In this document: piece by piece, positions 1 through 12,412 of the stretch
Numbering within the stretch: the first letter of the stretch is position 1
Layout: each line of letters opens with the position of its first letter
DNA from: Mortierella alpina
Lineage: Eukaryota; Mortierellomycota; Mortierellomycetes; Mortierellales; Mortierellaceae
Length of the DNA stretch: 64,000 nucleotides
NCBI GenBank assembly: GCA_029449245.1
Contig: JANATF010000009.1
Coordinates: forward strand, 992,001-1,056,000
Direction of reading: 5' to 3'
Program-made: the position numbers and the translations under genes
The notes under the pieces: generated by a model
Seen by the model: the letters and a program-made list of their open reading frames with translations, nothing else
Database searches by the model: none
What the model was told of the DNA's origin: nothing

Positions 1-1774
1 GGCGGTGTTGATGGGCAGACCCTGGAAGCGGTTGTTGGACATGTCATCGCTGTTGAACAGAGCCCCATTAAAGCCGCGCTCGGTGTGTGCGGGGATCGAT
101 TTCGAGAGATAGCCCATGGTTGATGCTGCTGGCGCGTCTGAATCTGGGTCCAAGAAGCTCTTGTTGAAGCGCTGAGATGATCCAGTGAATCCAAGCTGAC
201 GGTTTGTAAACGAGTTTGAGATGGATCCTGAGATGGAGCCAGCAAGACCTCCCATAGTGTTGCTAAAGCTGCCCATGGACAAAGGATCGACTCTGTTCAT
301 ATCAAAGGCGTTCTGGCGGCCCAAAAAGGACGAAGAAAGCTCGGACTGCTGCTGCGGCTGCTGTTGAATTCTGCCTCCGAAGGACTCTGCAAAGCTGAGA
401 CTAGAAAGATGGTTTGGTGCATAAACGTCGGCGTAAAAGTCGTAGGAGCTCGGATAGTCATTGGGGGAGAGAAGGTCGCTCGGCAAGGCTGGGGTGCCAG
501 GCACAGAGTGGAAGGCATCATAGGCGGCAGATCCTGCCAGGCTGTTGCGGTGCTGCAGCGGGTGGGGTGTCCTCTTGGCATTGATGTTCACCGGGGTGAT
601 CGAGGTTGAGCCCACGGGTGCGGGCGGGATTGATGCGGCGGTCATACCGGGCCCAGGCGTGGCGACCAGCTCGTTCGAGAGACCCCTGCGGGTGTGCAGG
701 TTTTTCTTTGCCATCTCGGCCTTAAGCAGCGAGCCCTTCTCTGCATCTACCCTGCGTCCACTGAGCACGCTGATGGCTTGCATTGCCTCCTGGTGGGAGC
801 GGAACTTTGCGAATCCGATCTGTGGGGGGGAATTGGCAACATGTGAGCAGCACCGCAAGGTTAGTTCATGACAAATGAGCTAAATCAGCTCCACCCTGTC
901 TTTGTGTCTCTCGTGTCCTCAGCCCAACAAAAAATCATGGGGGAAGGACACAGGGCAGCAGAGCAGGGCCACAGGGTGTAACAGGGGGGGAGAGAGACAG
1001 CGTGGGCAGTGCAAAAAAGAAAAGTGGCAAGGACAAGCGTCGACTTACAATCTGCTTGCGTGGATTGACCCCATTGACCCCGAGGGTCAATGCGTCGTCC
1101 TCCTGCTGGTCCTTGTTCGGGATCTTGAGGGTTGCTGCCTCAAAGCCAGGGGTGAAGACAAACATGTTTTGGAATTCACGTTCCTGCATGTCTTCTGGGA
1201 AGCCAACGACAAAGATGGTCGAGATCTCTTCCTGGTTGCCACCATTGCTGTTGGCTGTGTTGTTGAAGAGCGAGCTTCCGTTGCTGTTACTGTTGCTGTT
1301 GGTGGTGTTGTTGAAGCCAAAGAGGCCCGAGCTCAGCGAGGAGGTATGGCTGCCATAGCCGTTGCCAAGACCCTGGGCCGCAAGACTGAGACCCGAGAGG
1401 CCGTTGGTGAGGCTGCCGATGTGGATGCTGTTCTGGCGGTGGGTGCGCTCGAGCGGACGTTCGCTTGCGGAGGCCTTCGGGATGCTTGAGCTAAAGTAGT
1501 CTGAGAGGCCAAAGGGATCGGAGATGCCGTCGCTGGTGGAGGTGGGGTGCTGGTGGCGGGCCGAGTGGAGGATATTGATGCCCTTGGCGGCGGGGTCGTG
1601 GTCGTCAAAGATGCTCTGACTGTCGGCGACGTCCTTGGCAGAGTGGGTGGACGGGGAGGTGGTGGTGGTGGAGGGTGAGGATGAGCAGGTGGTGGGCGAG
1701 AGCGAGGGCGACGGCGAGGCGGAGGACGAGGACGAGGTGGACGCTGAGATGGTGTTTACAGAGTGGCCAGCCAT
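1..1774 (-). CDS. scw1: Scw1-like RRM RNA-binding protein, 3' part missing (runs off left edge)
   Basis: Predicted cytoplasmic RNA-binding protein of the fungal Scw1 family, known for mRNA control affecting the cell wall. Exon 1 is 1774-1049 and exon 2 is 819-1, continuing outside the window; the intron 1048-820 has GT/AG ends and phase 0. About 515 residues are visible. Residues 1-185 are Ser/Thr/Asn-rich. An RRM starts near residue 186 with an RNP2-like TIFVVGFPEDM and the Scw1-typical EREFQNMF and GFEAATLKIP. The RNP1-like IGFAKF lies just after the splice junction, so the intron splits the RRM. Downstream is Gln/Ser-rich sequence. The second, C-terminal RRM expected for the family would lie off the edge. 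The start is the first ATG of the open frame, with an AT-rich element about 380 bp upstream. Family assignment rests on the RRM motifs. Confidence 0.8.
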
Positions 1775-2149
1775 CGTTGGGGAACGAGCAGGGACGAGCG
1801 AGGAACGAGGATGGATGAAGATGGATGAGGAAGGATGAGGATACGATGAGGATGGATGAGGATGGACAATGGGGGGACAGGGCAGATGATGAAGAGTCGA
1901 GGCAGAAGAGAAACGGACGATGGTGAGATGATGGGATGGACAGTAAAAAGGGGTTTGGCAGACAGATGGGAAAAAGGACGACAGATGGGGGGTTTGGACG
2001 GGTGGGAGCGAGGAAGGGTGTGTGTGTATGTGTGCTAGGGGTGGTTGGGATATAAGCTACACAGCTGTGGGGTGGAGAGCGTGCTCGTGCTCGTGCTCGA
2101 CGATGAAACGACGCGAATGGCTCTGTTTCGGCTGGATCACTCGAGCAGC

Positions 2150-2175
2150 AGCAATATATATCGTTATATATAAAA
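2150..2175 (-). promoter_or_regulatory. AT-rich TATA-like core element
   Basis: Alternating A/T sequence with two overlapping TATATA cores followed by an A-run, in otherwise GC-balanced DNA. It sits about 380 bp upstream of the Scw1-like ATG and may mark its core promoter. No transcript data are available. Confidence 0.3.
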
Positions 2176-3536
2176 AAAAGCAGGGGCCGGGGGACTGGGC
2201 GCCTGTGGGCGAAACTACGGGAAGTGCGAGAGAGGGTTTGGGACTCAAGGGGGGAATGTGTCCTCTTCGTGCAAAGATAGGCTGTGCCTGTGTGTGCGTA
2301 TGTGGTTTGTGTTGCACGCTCAAAAAAAAACACAAAAACTAGCACTGATATATAGTCATTCAGATAGTACACACACCAATAGCCAGCAGCAGACCTCTTC
2401 GTCGACAACCAGCTCGTCGTGTCGCCAGGTCGGTATTGGAATCAATCCCAATCCAGCCTTGGGCCGTGCTTGCCCCCCCAACCATGACCAAACATGAGAA
2501 GCCTCACATCCTGCATCCCAAACCAAACTGGAATATCAGACCTGCCATTGACCGGGCAACCTCTGCACAGCCTGCCTCAGGTACGGAGACAACGCGTCGA
2601 GTCATGCGCATGCCAATTCCTTCAGATCAAATCGACATTGTGCAGGCTAAAGACTCGGCAACAAGGTCTGGCAACATGGACCATCCGTTCTATGAGGCGT
2701 GAGGCGGAGAGGCGCCGCTCCGATCAAGCTTATGCAATTTTCAGCCACCGCAATTTTGCTTTTGCTCTTGAGTGCTCTTTGCATGCGCGGGCTGTGTTCG
2801 TGTTGCGCCAGCGTGAAGATGACACTGTTCCTCGGGGAGGGAAAGAAGTGCACTAGACTAGCAGCTTTTCGAACAATAGTATCTGATAACACTCGAAAGA
2901 GAATCTGCTATACTACTGTCCATTGTGAGAAAACCAAAATGGATGAGGAACTGTCGCCGTGGATGGTCCGTCCCCTCGCATCGTTATGCAAGATGTTTGT
3001 TTACTCGTGTCTTCTACCTCTCGCATGGGCCTTGACAAGAGCCTCGTCTCCTCTCTCTCGGTCGCTCGTCCTGCTCTTTGCGAAACAAAGTATATCTATC
3101 AAAAAGCGCAAAGTGAGGCTGCGTGGGTACACGAGGGCAAAACGAAAACGCCAAAAAGAGAGTGACCCGAATGTCCAAAGTCCGAGAATCGTCCGAATGT
3201 CCGAAGCCCGTATGTCTATGATGAACATGCATATAGACTACCGGTGCAGGGATCAATATTGGATAGAGTTCTTTTAACATACCCTACATGGTACCTGAGA
3301 GGGGCCCAAGGTCAATGTGTCAGCATATTTAGTCTCAACTGCTGCATGCTAACTGGTTTGTTTTTAGACCATGGCGTGGGGACATACATTTCATTGCTTT
3401 ACGTTGTCATGGGCCTTTGCAAAGTAAGATGGTAATGGCATACAGGCCGCTCCAAACCTCCAACAGAATCCATCTTCAAGCAGGCAACTGAGGCAAGACG
3501 CACAACTTAGCTCGGCTTGTCCTCATTGCTCTCACT

Positions 3537-3600
3537 TTTTTTTTTTTTTTTATTATTTTAGGCCCGGGATTCCTCTTTTCTTTTTTTTTTTCTCTTTTTA
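3537..3600 (+). promoter_or_regulatory. T-rich promoter tract upstream of the PhoD-like gene
   Basis: Two T-runs, broken by a short GC-rich piece, end about 75 bp before the ATG of the PhoD-like gene. T-tracts of this kind recur close upstream of several genes here and probably act as nucleosome-excluding promoter elements. That role is inferred. Confidence 0.35.
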
Positions 3601-3673
3601 CTCTTCACCCTTCGATACCCTCCTTCCTCTCCTCCCACTTTCTCAGTCTTCTCGTACGCATAAACCACAGAAA

Positions 3674-6332
3674 ATGGACGCCCTCAACGACCTTGTTCAC
3701 AACGTGGCCCACCGTGTCTCGGACTTTGTCCACGGCGAGGACCACGCTCAGCACGAGCACCAGGTCAAGAACCTGACTGTTCAGGACCCCAACAACCCTC
3801 GCGATGATGACGACCGCAACCCCCTTCTTGACGACGACGAGGTAGTCGAGGATGCTGCCATCGAGGCCGCGCGTCAAGAGTACGCGTCCATCAAGCCTTC
3901 GACTCAGTTCAAGATGGGCCCCGTCCTGCGCTACCAGGATATCCAGGTCGACCAGCGTCGCTGGATCGGTTCCGCATTGATCGTCAGTGAGAAGCAGGAT
4001 GTCCCCCGTCTGGTCATCCGCGACCCCACAAAGTCTCAGCTTGGATATTCGCGCGCTCGTCACCTCGACACCTGGGAGGGCAACCATTTCTACCGGTACG
4101 ACATCCAGCTGACACTGTTGAGCCATCGCGAGAAGAACATTGAGTACTGGTTCGAGACCGAGAACGGCCAAAGGGTCCAAGCTCCTCAAAAGTGGAACTT
4201 CTTTGTCCCTGCCTTGGACGAGGCCCACAACTGGGCCTTTTACTCTTGCAACGGCTTCACGTCCGATGTCGAGGATCCCGAGACCAACTTCCACGGTGCC
4301 AACCCCCTCTGGGACGATCTCTTGGCTGCTCACGACCAAAAGCCCTTCCACACCATGGTTGGAGGTGGTGATCAGATCTATAACGATGATGTCTTGGCCC
4401 TTCCCGAGACCGTTGAGTGGCTGTCCAAGGACGAGGAGGAGAGGATCGCCACCCAGTTCACCAACGACAAGAAGTACGCTGTTGAGAAGTATTACTTTGA
4501 CCACTACGTCCAGCACTTTACCACCGACAGCTACTCCAAGGCACTCTCTCTCATCCCCTCGGTCAACTCGTGGGATGACCACGATATCTTGGACGGCTAC
4601 GGCTCCTACCCCCCCAAGTACCAGCTGTGCAGCGTTATGCAGGGTAAGTCTCACCCCAGACCAACTCGATGGCACGCCTCTTTGGAATGAGCCTCATCAT
4701 CTGTTTGCATTGAGTTCCCGCTTGTTTTTTTTGTTACGGCATCAGTTTGTATTTTTACCGAGCCCACGCTCGCTTATTTTGCATGGCCTCTGTGAGCGCG
4801 CGCGGGTCTTGTCTGCCTCTGGCGGAAAAGCGCGTTATTTTTTTATGTCACTTTCATGTGGGTGCGATTGGCCGCCTGATTTTTTTTTCTCCCACACACA
4901 CACACACACATGCATGTGTAACAGCCCCTAGCACCCTACTTGCACCATTGCAATACAGCCCATGTTGCATGGTGCCATAGGTGTGCTGTACCATCTTCGG
5001 AGATTGACCATTCTCTCTCGCTCTCTCTCTCTCTCTCTTTATCTCTTGTCTCGTAGGCATCGGTGCTGCCGCCTCGCGCTTCTACCTCCTGTTCCAGCAG
5101 CACGCCAGTGCCCATACCGCCGCCAAAGCTGGTCTCGCTACCTCTTCTTCCGGCAAGGGATGGAACTGCATCACCCACTTTGGTAAGCGCACGCTGGTCG
5201 TCCTTCCCGACACCCGCTCCGAGCGTACCAAGGAGACGATTCTCTCGAACGAGACCTACGAGCTCTTGGACCGCCAGATCCGTGAGCAGATCCTGCCGAC
5301 GACACGCCATTTGGTCGTTGTCCTCGGTACTCCTTTGGTCTACCCTGCCCTCACCCTCTTTGAGGGCGCCCTCGAGTCTATGGGCGACTCCCTCGCCCGC
5401 GGAGGCATTGTCGGCAAGATCTTTGGAAAGTGCAAGGCCTTTGAGAACGTCTTGGGACAGTTCGGTCCAGAGTTGTTGGATGATTTGGTAAGATTGATGT
5501 TCTATCTACATCCCACCCCCTTTTTTTCTTTTGGCTGTTGCCAATGGGCTCTTTTTGTTGACCCACCCCCCTCCTTACCCTCTGTTGTAACAACGCTTGC
5601 AAAGCGGAGAACTTGCGAAAATACTTAATCTTCTATTCTTTATCTCGTTAGGTCGACTCGTGGGCTTGCAACATTCACACTGAGGAAAAGAGGAAGTTTG
5701 TCGAGCTCTTGCAGTCCATTGCAGTCCAGCGCAACGTCCGTGTCACCTTTGTTGGAGGCGATGTACGTACATATCCTTTTTTTTTTTTTGGCCCATTGTG
5801 AACACTCTCCACAAGACCTTTCTTTTCTAATCGAAGGGGCTCTTGTCGTTTAGGTCCACGTTGGAGGTGCCGGTCGCTTGTTCGGCAAGGACAGCACGGA
5901 TGTCCTTCGCGATCCTTACCACATGACCCAGATCGTGTCCTCTGCCATTGTCAAGTAAGTGTTATGTCGGACTTCTACTGCTGCGTTCCACTGAAAGTTC
6001 ACTCGTTTACCGAAACCCTCTTCATTGTAATCAACAAAAAAAAAAACAGCGGCCCTCCCCCAGGCGCCGTCATCCATGCGCTCCACAACTCCTCCAAGAC
6101 GTACCCCTTGAACGACTTCACCATGGAGGAGATGACCGATATCTTCAACCAGGACGTGACAGGCGAGGATCTCGAGCACAAGAAGTTGCTGAACCGTCGC
6201 AACTGGTGCGAGGTTCGTGAGCTGTCGGGCATGGAACTCGAGTTCACCATCCGTGTCGAGAACGAGGACCATGTTGGTACCAAGAAGTTCCCTCTCCTCG
6301 TCAATCGCTTGGAGTCTGCGCGTGAGCAGTAG
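3674..6332 (+). CDS. PhoD-like metallophosphatase (fungal PhoD_2 type)
   Basis: Predicted metal-dependent phosphatase or phosphodiesterase of 631 residues. Exons: 3674-4643, 5057-5487, 5652-5762, 5854-5954, 6050-6332; all introns GT/AG and in phase. Motifs of the metallophosphatase fold appear in order: GGGDQIYNDD near residue 235, NSWDDHDILDGYGSYP near 300, and FVGGDVHVGGAGRLFG across exons 3 and 4. An acidic N-terminal segment precedes the catalytic part, and no signal peptide or membrane segment is seen, so a cytosolic protein is likely. Fungal relatives are large single-domain proteins of unknown substrate. Intron 1 (413 bp) is long for this window and carries CA and CT microsatellites. 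The 3' end converges on the next gene with 262 bp between stops. Confidence 0.88.
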
Positions 6333-6594
6333 GACGTCTCTTCTTTTTTTTTTCGTAACCAGAAGTGAGAAGTGAGAAATGACAAGTGAGAAAGAGTGTG
6401 TATATAACTTTATAACTTTTGTAAATCCACGGTCTACATATATATCTATCTTTTGAAAATGCAAGCCCCCTCTCGGTCATTGTCTACAGTGTGAGATGGA
6501 GTTGTTCTTTCTTTTATTTATGTATCATGTGTCACGTTTCTACAAAAAAGACGTTTCGTCCTTTTTTTTTTCTTTGCTCACGCATATCACTTCG

Positions 6595-9500
6595 TTAAGA
6601 ACGATATCCATACGTCGACGTTCGTTGGTACCTCTGAGGCGGTTGTCCTATAGAGGACGTCTGCTGTCTCGACAACACGCCGCTGCCTCCAGCCCTGCCC
6701 AACGACGCCGAGCCCAAACCACCTCCAGCACCACCCACACCGTTGACATTTCCTGTCACGCTCAAGGAAGACGCTCTCCGGAGATGCGAGGACGATGACG
6801 TTGACGAGGACAAGGGAGTACCCAGGAATGCATTATTGCCGCTGCTGCTGCTACGAGGAGTCGCCAGGCTACTCCTGCTACCGACACCATTACTCAACGA
6901 GGACTGTCGAGCAGGTACATCAGGCCGGTAATTGTTGAAAGTGTCCTGAGGGTGGTAATCCTCCAAGTGACTGTTCCTGCTACTGCTGTTGTTGCCTCCA
7001 TACCCATGACCGCCTCCGGTCGCAGCTGCCGCCCGTGGCGGAACAAACACTCGCGCATACTCTGAAGAGGCTGTCGATGCAGAATGACCCATAGTCGATG
7101 CACGGTATCCAGGAGCAGTGGTGGATGCCGATGAGTGGCCTGCTGCCGTATACGTGCCAGATGTGCGGCGACTGGCTGGGGTGGCGATCATGGTCGAGGC
7201 TGCTCGCCTGAGAGGAGGATGGAGATTGGAACCCCCTCCGTCAGTAGTCATGATGGAGGTCGCACTACGAACAAAGCCTCCATCATTCGCTACTCCCCCT
7301 GAAGAAGCGGAATACATGCTCGACCTTGGGCTTGTGGTGGTACTATTGACAACCCCATATCCAGACCCCGAGGACACAGACCGTCCATGAAGAGCATTGT
7401 TGCCTCCTCCAATGTTGCTGCTGCCTCTTCCATGATTGTAGGTCGAGGACGACACCAATCCAGATTCATATCCCGAAGAAGTAGGAGAAGAAACGCCCAC
7501 GTTGGTGGCGGTCGAGAGACGACGTGAAGTGGCCGAGATCCCCAGACTGCTTCCTCCCATATTCGACACGGATCGCCTTGGTGTCAACCCAACACCACTG
7601 CCATGCGAATAATGGCCTCCTGAGCTCATTCTTGCATGGCTTGTTGGGGCGGCTGTCAACGGAGGTGAGATTCTGGGCGCTGCCATGAGCGTGTGGCCAT
7701 CTCTGCTCTGTCGCCGATAGTGTTCCGAGTACCGTGTCGAGTTCTGTTGGGTAGCGGGTGATCTTGTTGGAGAGGAGCGTAAGGCTGCAGCGGCTGCAAG
7801 ACCCCTGGCAGTCGCCGATGTGGGTGTGACAGGGCTTGTAGTGGCGCTCATGTAATCGCGCGGAGGTGAGTGCAGCGAGTTGCGCTTCTGGTGTTGCTGC
7901 TGCTCAAAGGGCTGGTTGAACCGCTGAGAGGACTGTCCAGTGTAATCGTCCATCATCATAGGGTCTTGGTCAACGTCTGCATATCCGTTTCCATAACCAC
8001 GGCCATAGACCTCTTCACGCGCCTGCTGTTGGATCCGGAGTCGTTGAAGTTGGTGTTGTTCGCGCTGTTGCTCTGCGGACGACCGACGCCTAGCCAATGT
8101 GGGCTCACGCGTCTTGACCTGTTGAGGCAGTGTCAGCGTTCGCCTGGGCGAGGTTTCCTCATAGTTATTATCGTTCCATTCAGGCTCTGTGGCTGCATGA
8201 TCTGTGGCATCTTGTTGATGTCGAGAGTAGCTTAGGCGGGATGGAGACTGCAATTGGTATTGATCACCCTCTTGGCGATTGTAATCATCATTGTACTCTG
8301 TTGCAGGGGATGGCTGTGGCGACTCTTTCTGGAACTGGGAGTCATAAGCTGTTGTCGCATGTCCAGGGCGTCGTAATCCCTGAAGTGTAGGTGGCGGTGA
8401 AGTTCGTGATCCATTCCTGCTCCGAGCAGATGACGGTGTCTGCATCTTTGAAGGCGATGGAGCCTCGTCCGCATAGTGCTGCTGTTGCTGAGACTGGGGC
8501 CTAGTATACAGGCCACTCAAGCCCGACATACTCAGCCTCTGAGAACTCTGGCGCACAGGGGTCCGTCCTGTCAAGGTTCCATATGGATTGGCAATCGTGG
8601 GTGTGGTAGGACTCATCTGAGACGCAGCTGATCCTCCAGAGGCATTGCTGCCCGAACGGCCGTATCGTGCACCAGCCGCGCGACCTAGTGAGAGTGTTCC
8701 AGGAATTCTGGATGCTGACGCGCCCTCCTCTTCAGACAACCGCCTGGCTCTTTCCGTATTGGCCGATTCTTGATGGAGCGCATGGTTGTTCAAAGAGGTG
8801 AGAGATTCTGGGAGGATGTTGACAGACAGAGGTCTAGGTCCTTTACGGCCAGTCGATGGCTGCTGGTCTACTTGCTCCTTGCTCTTGGGAGGTTCATCTT
8901 GCAGTTCCATAGCTGGATTTCCCTCAACGCCTGCAGCATGAGTTTGTTGAAACATCTCTACGATTTTGCATTGTAACCCAACACCGATGGTTAGCCATTG
9001 TCGGTACTTACACTGCTATACTATAACTTGCAACAACTACAATGATACACGACAAATTCCAAACTAGAAAAGTTTACCTTGATGCAACGAACGCCGTTTA
9101 CGAATAACCGGACCCTTCAGTCCACTTGGCACGGCGGAAGACGGTATTCCGCTCACTGAGCCCTGTCGCTCGCCCAGAGCAGGATTTGGACGTGGATCCA
9201 TCACAATTTCAGGATCGCTATCATCCTGCTCATCAGAGTTGGCTCTAGTCCTGAGGGGCTGCTGGAGTGTCGAACGGCGCTCCATCGTGCCTTTTGCGGA
9301 TCTGGATTCCGCCCGCATATCCTCAGCTACTCTTTCGGATGGTGGTATTGTCGGATCAAATGCCAGATGCGGGTTGCTAACAGTGGGGCGCCTTTTAACA
9401 CGCTCCCTTGCATTAGTGGGTGAAAGGTCCATTTTTGATTGACAAGACTCAGATCCATTGTCCACAGGGCGATAGTCTGAATCAGAAGGAGACGCCCTGC

Positions 9501-11672
9501 CAGTTGGAGCCCTTGGTGTTGAAAGTGTTGATAGTATCGTGGGCGCGGCCGTTTTAATGCCAGTTGGCGGTGTCGTTGAGAGTGATGACATGGGTGAAGA
9601 ACGGGCAGATGTGTGGATCGAGTGGGTGTTTGTCGGTGAGGACGAAAGTGACCCAAGTTTGTCCTGCAAGGCCAAGGCAGCAACGGTCGCCGAGGTCGTA
9701 TGCGCTGAAGGATTAGATGTTGACTTTGGGATGGCCCTTGCAGCGAGTGTTGTCGTCGAAGACTGTGCCAAAGCCGTGTAATCTGCCAGGTCAAAGCTAG
9801 GCAGTGCCTTTGATCTAATTTTGGGCTCGTTCCAAAGAATCGGCAAGGGCTGCGGTGCAAACTTGTGCGGTGTTTTGATGGGATCTGCAATCTTAAGAGA
9901 GTCGAAGAAGCTTTTGAGCGCTTGCTGGTACGCATCGTTCTTGCCCTGGCAATCCGCGGACCCCTCTGCCCGAGAATGCTGACCAATCTTGTGTGGAACA
10001 TCAACATTATCGTCCTCGGTACTTTGCGCCGATATAGTGTGAAGTCCTTCGAAAAAGCTCCGTTTCGTGGCGGATTCCAGCGGTGGTGGTGGTTGGGGGA
10101 AGAGCGGTGTTCGCAACGAAGCTAGAAATTCTTGGTCGAAAATCGCATTGCCATCGCCTGTGTTCACCCGCAATCCTGGTTTAGAGGAGCCATATTCGAA
10201 CTGTAACTTTGACTGGTCTCGAGTTTCATCCGCATCAATCTCTTCCTTGAACAGATCGCAACTCAGATCGGATTCTATGGACAGTAGAGCAGAGATGTTG
10301 TGGCCCGGTCAGCATGGAGGCAAGGAAGTACACGTAATAGAAACTTGTGGGAAAGAGCGGGAGAGGCAAAGTTGTATGTGGCAAAAAGGGGCAAGGGTGT
10401 CTCTGCAGCATGGGGTGGTGTGTTCTGTGGGGTAACGCCTGCCCCAAGGATGCTGTTCGTGCCGCATTGTTGATGTTTAGATGGTTTTTTGAGGGCGAGA
10501 TCCTGCACCTCCGTGTTCTCTCGTCCGACGTATTTCTCCACAAACACAAAGGGGCGCCATTGATTCAACTTTTTTTAGGTGCGAAATAACGTCTGCACAA
10601 GAGAAGACACCAGTGAAAAAGGGGAATGAGAGAACACCGGACGGGAGGAACTCTCGGATTCCTGCATTCTCTAAAAGTCCTCCTGCCGTCCACTGGTTCC
10701 TGCCGCGATGGTACCATGATGTGCCATGCCACAATATCGTAACCCCGGAATCCAATTCCATTCAGCAGAGAGAGTAGATTCCAGACGACCTGGAATCTGT
10801 GCAGCCATAGAGATCCCAGCTCCGTCGCAAGAAAATGGGTGACCCATGGTATCGTAGTAGTGGAGAAATAAGGTGAGGCTGCTCCTCAAAAAATAAAATC
10901 CTTTTTTTTCCCTTGCACCGAGAAACCTTACCCCTCCCCCTTTTTTTCTGCGCAATTCTGTGCAGGCCACTATTCTCATCCATTTGCAAACGTGGTCGCC
11001 CTTACCGTCCGCTAGTTTGGCAAAGAGGGAGATGCTATCTCCCCGACTGAGGTTCGCTGTTGCCCCAATGTCTTGCAAGAACATCAGATGTTGCTCGTCC
11101 TGGTGTTCCTTGTCGTTCAATAGCAAGATCCCGTTCTGGTCCCTAGTCTCGTCAATCCATCCTTGCTGGAGACTACTCTCGTCATATTCGTCGTAGCGAC
11201 TTTGATCTTGCTCTTGCTCTTGCTCGTGCCCCAAGTGTCCATCATCACCCTTGAGCGGAGATCCTTGATAATGATACTGCTGCTGTTGGGGGTGCAGATG
11301 ATGATGATGGTGAGGATTTAGGTGATGGCCATGATGTGAAGGAGGGACAAGTAGATGTCGCGAGGAGGGATGGCCATGGTTGATACTGTTGTTGGCGCTA
11401 TTATTGAGTGATGACAAAGCCGAGGAGTGTGCAAAGACGCGACTGGAGTTGACCGTTGCTGACATCGAGAGCTGGCCGTCGTCCCAGAGAGCCTGCTGTG
11501 CAAGCGGCACGCCTGAAATTGAATCCGAGTAGCTGTGGTTATAACTAGAGCTCATATCGAAGGAGAAGGACGACGCCTCAGGAAACATCTCTGTGATGTT
11601 CATGGCCTCCAGATCTACAGCCTCTGGCGTGTAGTGAAAGGAGGTAGAGGAGAGCATGACGGATCGGTCCAT
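6595..11672 (-). CDS. Very large Ser/Gln-rich low-complexity protein of unknown function
   Basis: Three exons, 11672-11006, 10274-9078 and 8957-6595, joined in phase (1 then 1), give about 1408 residues. I do not recognise the family. Residues 1-220 contain His-rich and Gln/Glu repeats. The middle holds SPxx/TPxx motifs and scattered RRxS/T sites, and the last 790 residues are dominated by Ser, Gly, Arg and Thr with many SSP, TSP and RRAS motifs. Basic, Ser-rich composition with many possible kinase sites is compatible with a disordered cytoskeletal, polarity or signalling scaffold, but that is only inference. Intron 1 is 731 bp, far longer than typical here, and could hide a phase-neutral exon (10592-10509). 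The N-terminus is the least certain part. A CCAAT box lies about 250 bp upstream. Confidence 0.7.
10275..11005 (-). other. Unusually long intron of the low-complexity gene
   Basis: Bounded by GTAAGG and a TAG acceptor and in phase 1 at both ends. It holds a stretch at 10592-10509 flanked by CTTGTGCAG and GTGCAG that would add 28 residues without shifting the frame. Confidence 0.5.
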
Positions 11673-11921
11673 GGGCGTATTTCCTTTGCTGGAAGCAGTG
11701 AGGCCTGGGTATGAAGCACGCAGAGGAGTGGCCTTCGCAGGACTGAGTGTGGATTGGTGTGGTATTTGCCCTGAGTCTTTAGGGAATAGAGAGGGAGAGT
11801 GCAGACGGCGAGGGGAGGGGGTATATCGCGTCTAAGAAAGTCCTTCAACCACAGGGTATTCTCTATGAAAGAAGAGGCCGGTTGACTGTGATGTCGGGTT
11901 GCGACAGAACGCGGTCGTCTG

Positions 11922-11926
11922 ATTGG
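11922..11926 (-). promoter_or_regulatory. CCAAT box
   Basis: ATTGG on the plus strand reads ACCAATCAG on the coding strand, an extended CCAAT-factor (Hap2/3/5) consensus. It lies about 250 bp upstream of the ATG of the low-complexity gene. Confidence 0.4.
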
Positions 11927-12384
11927 TACGCTGCAAGGGAGGTTTGCTTGAGGATGAATGAAACAGTAGTTACGAGCAATTAGAAGGCAAAGAGAGTGAA
12001 GAGAGATTTGGGAATGGGATCACGAGGCGATCGGATAGCGAGGGGTGGAGGACAAGACAAGAAAAACTCGCTGTACCTTGGAGGAATGAAGAGGAGAGAA
12101 GCAAGTGTGAGATTCGAATGCACACTCTGATTCTTTTGTTGTGGATCACAAGAAAAAATATTCTGGAAAAAGGGGGAGGGTGTCATGGACATCGACGTGC
12201 TGGCGAGAGAGGCACGCAGAACCCGGCCCGCATCCACGGTCCGTGTCCCCAGCCTAAGCGGCTTTGTGCACCTCGCACCTATTTCTGTGGACTTGGTCTC
12301 TGGGCACAAAGAAGGATCGGCCATGCTCCTTTCTACCCGAGTGTGCAGATGCCCCCCTCTCCTGCAGTATTTTTGGCTCGACAC

Positions 12385-12412
12385 CCACCGTCCACCGTCC
12401 ACCGTCCACCCT
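12385..12412. repeat. 7-bp minisatellite (CCGTCCA)n
   Basis: Three to four near-perfect tandem copies of CCGTCCA in intergenic DNA. No coding role is seen. Confidence 0.7.

Larger units (their letters stand above)
1775..3673. other. Intergenic region, divergent promoters of the Scw1-like and PhoD-like genes
   Basis: Nearly 1.9 kb lies between two divergent starts. The first 400 bp next to the Scw1-like gene is purine-rich on this strand (GATGAG-type runs) and ends in an AT-rich core. The part next to the PhoD-like gene is T-rich. Open frames here are short, lack splice continuity and resemble no family I recognise. I see no RNA gene or mobile element. Confidence 0.6.

Noticed and set aside
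1605-2408. 267-codon minus-strand frame overlapping the Scw1-like start
   Set aside because: Out of frame with the RRM protein; low-complexity Ser/Pro/His translation of promoter and 5' UTR sequence.
3605-4675. 356-codon open frame on the minus strand
   Set aside because: It is exactly antisense to the PhoD-like exon 1, is Val/Leu-rich as expected from complementing biased codons, and matches no family.
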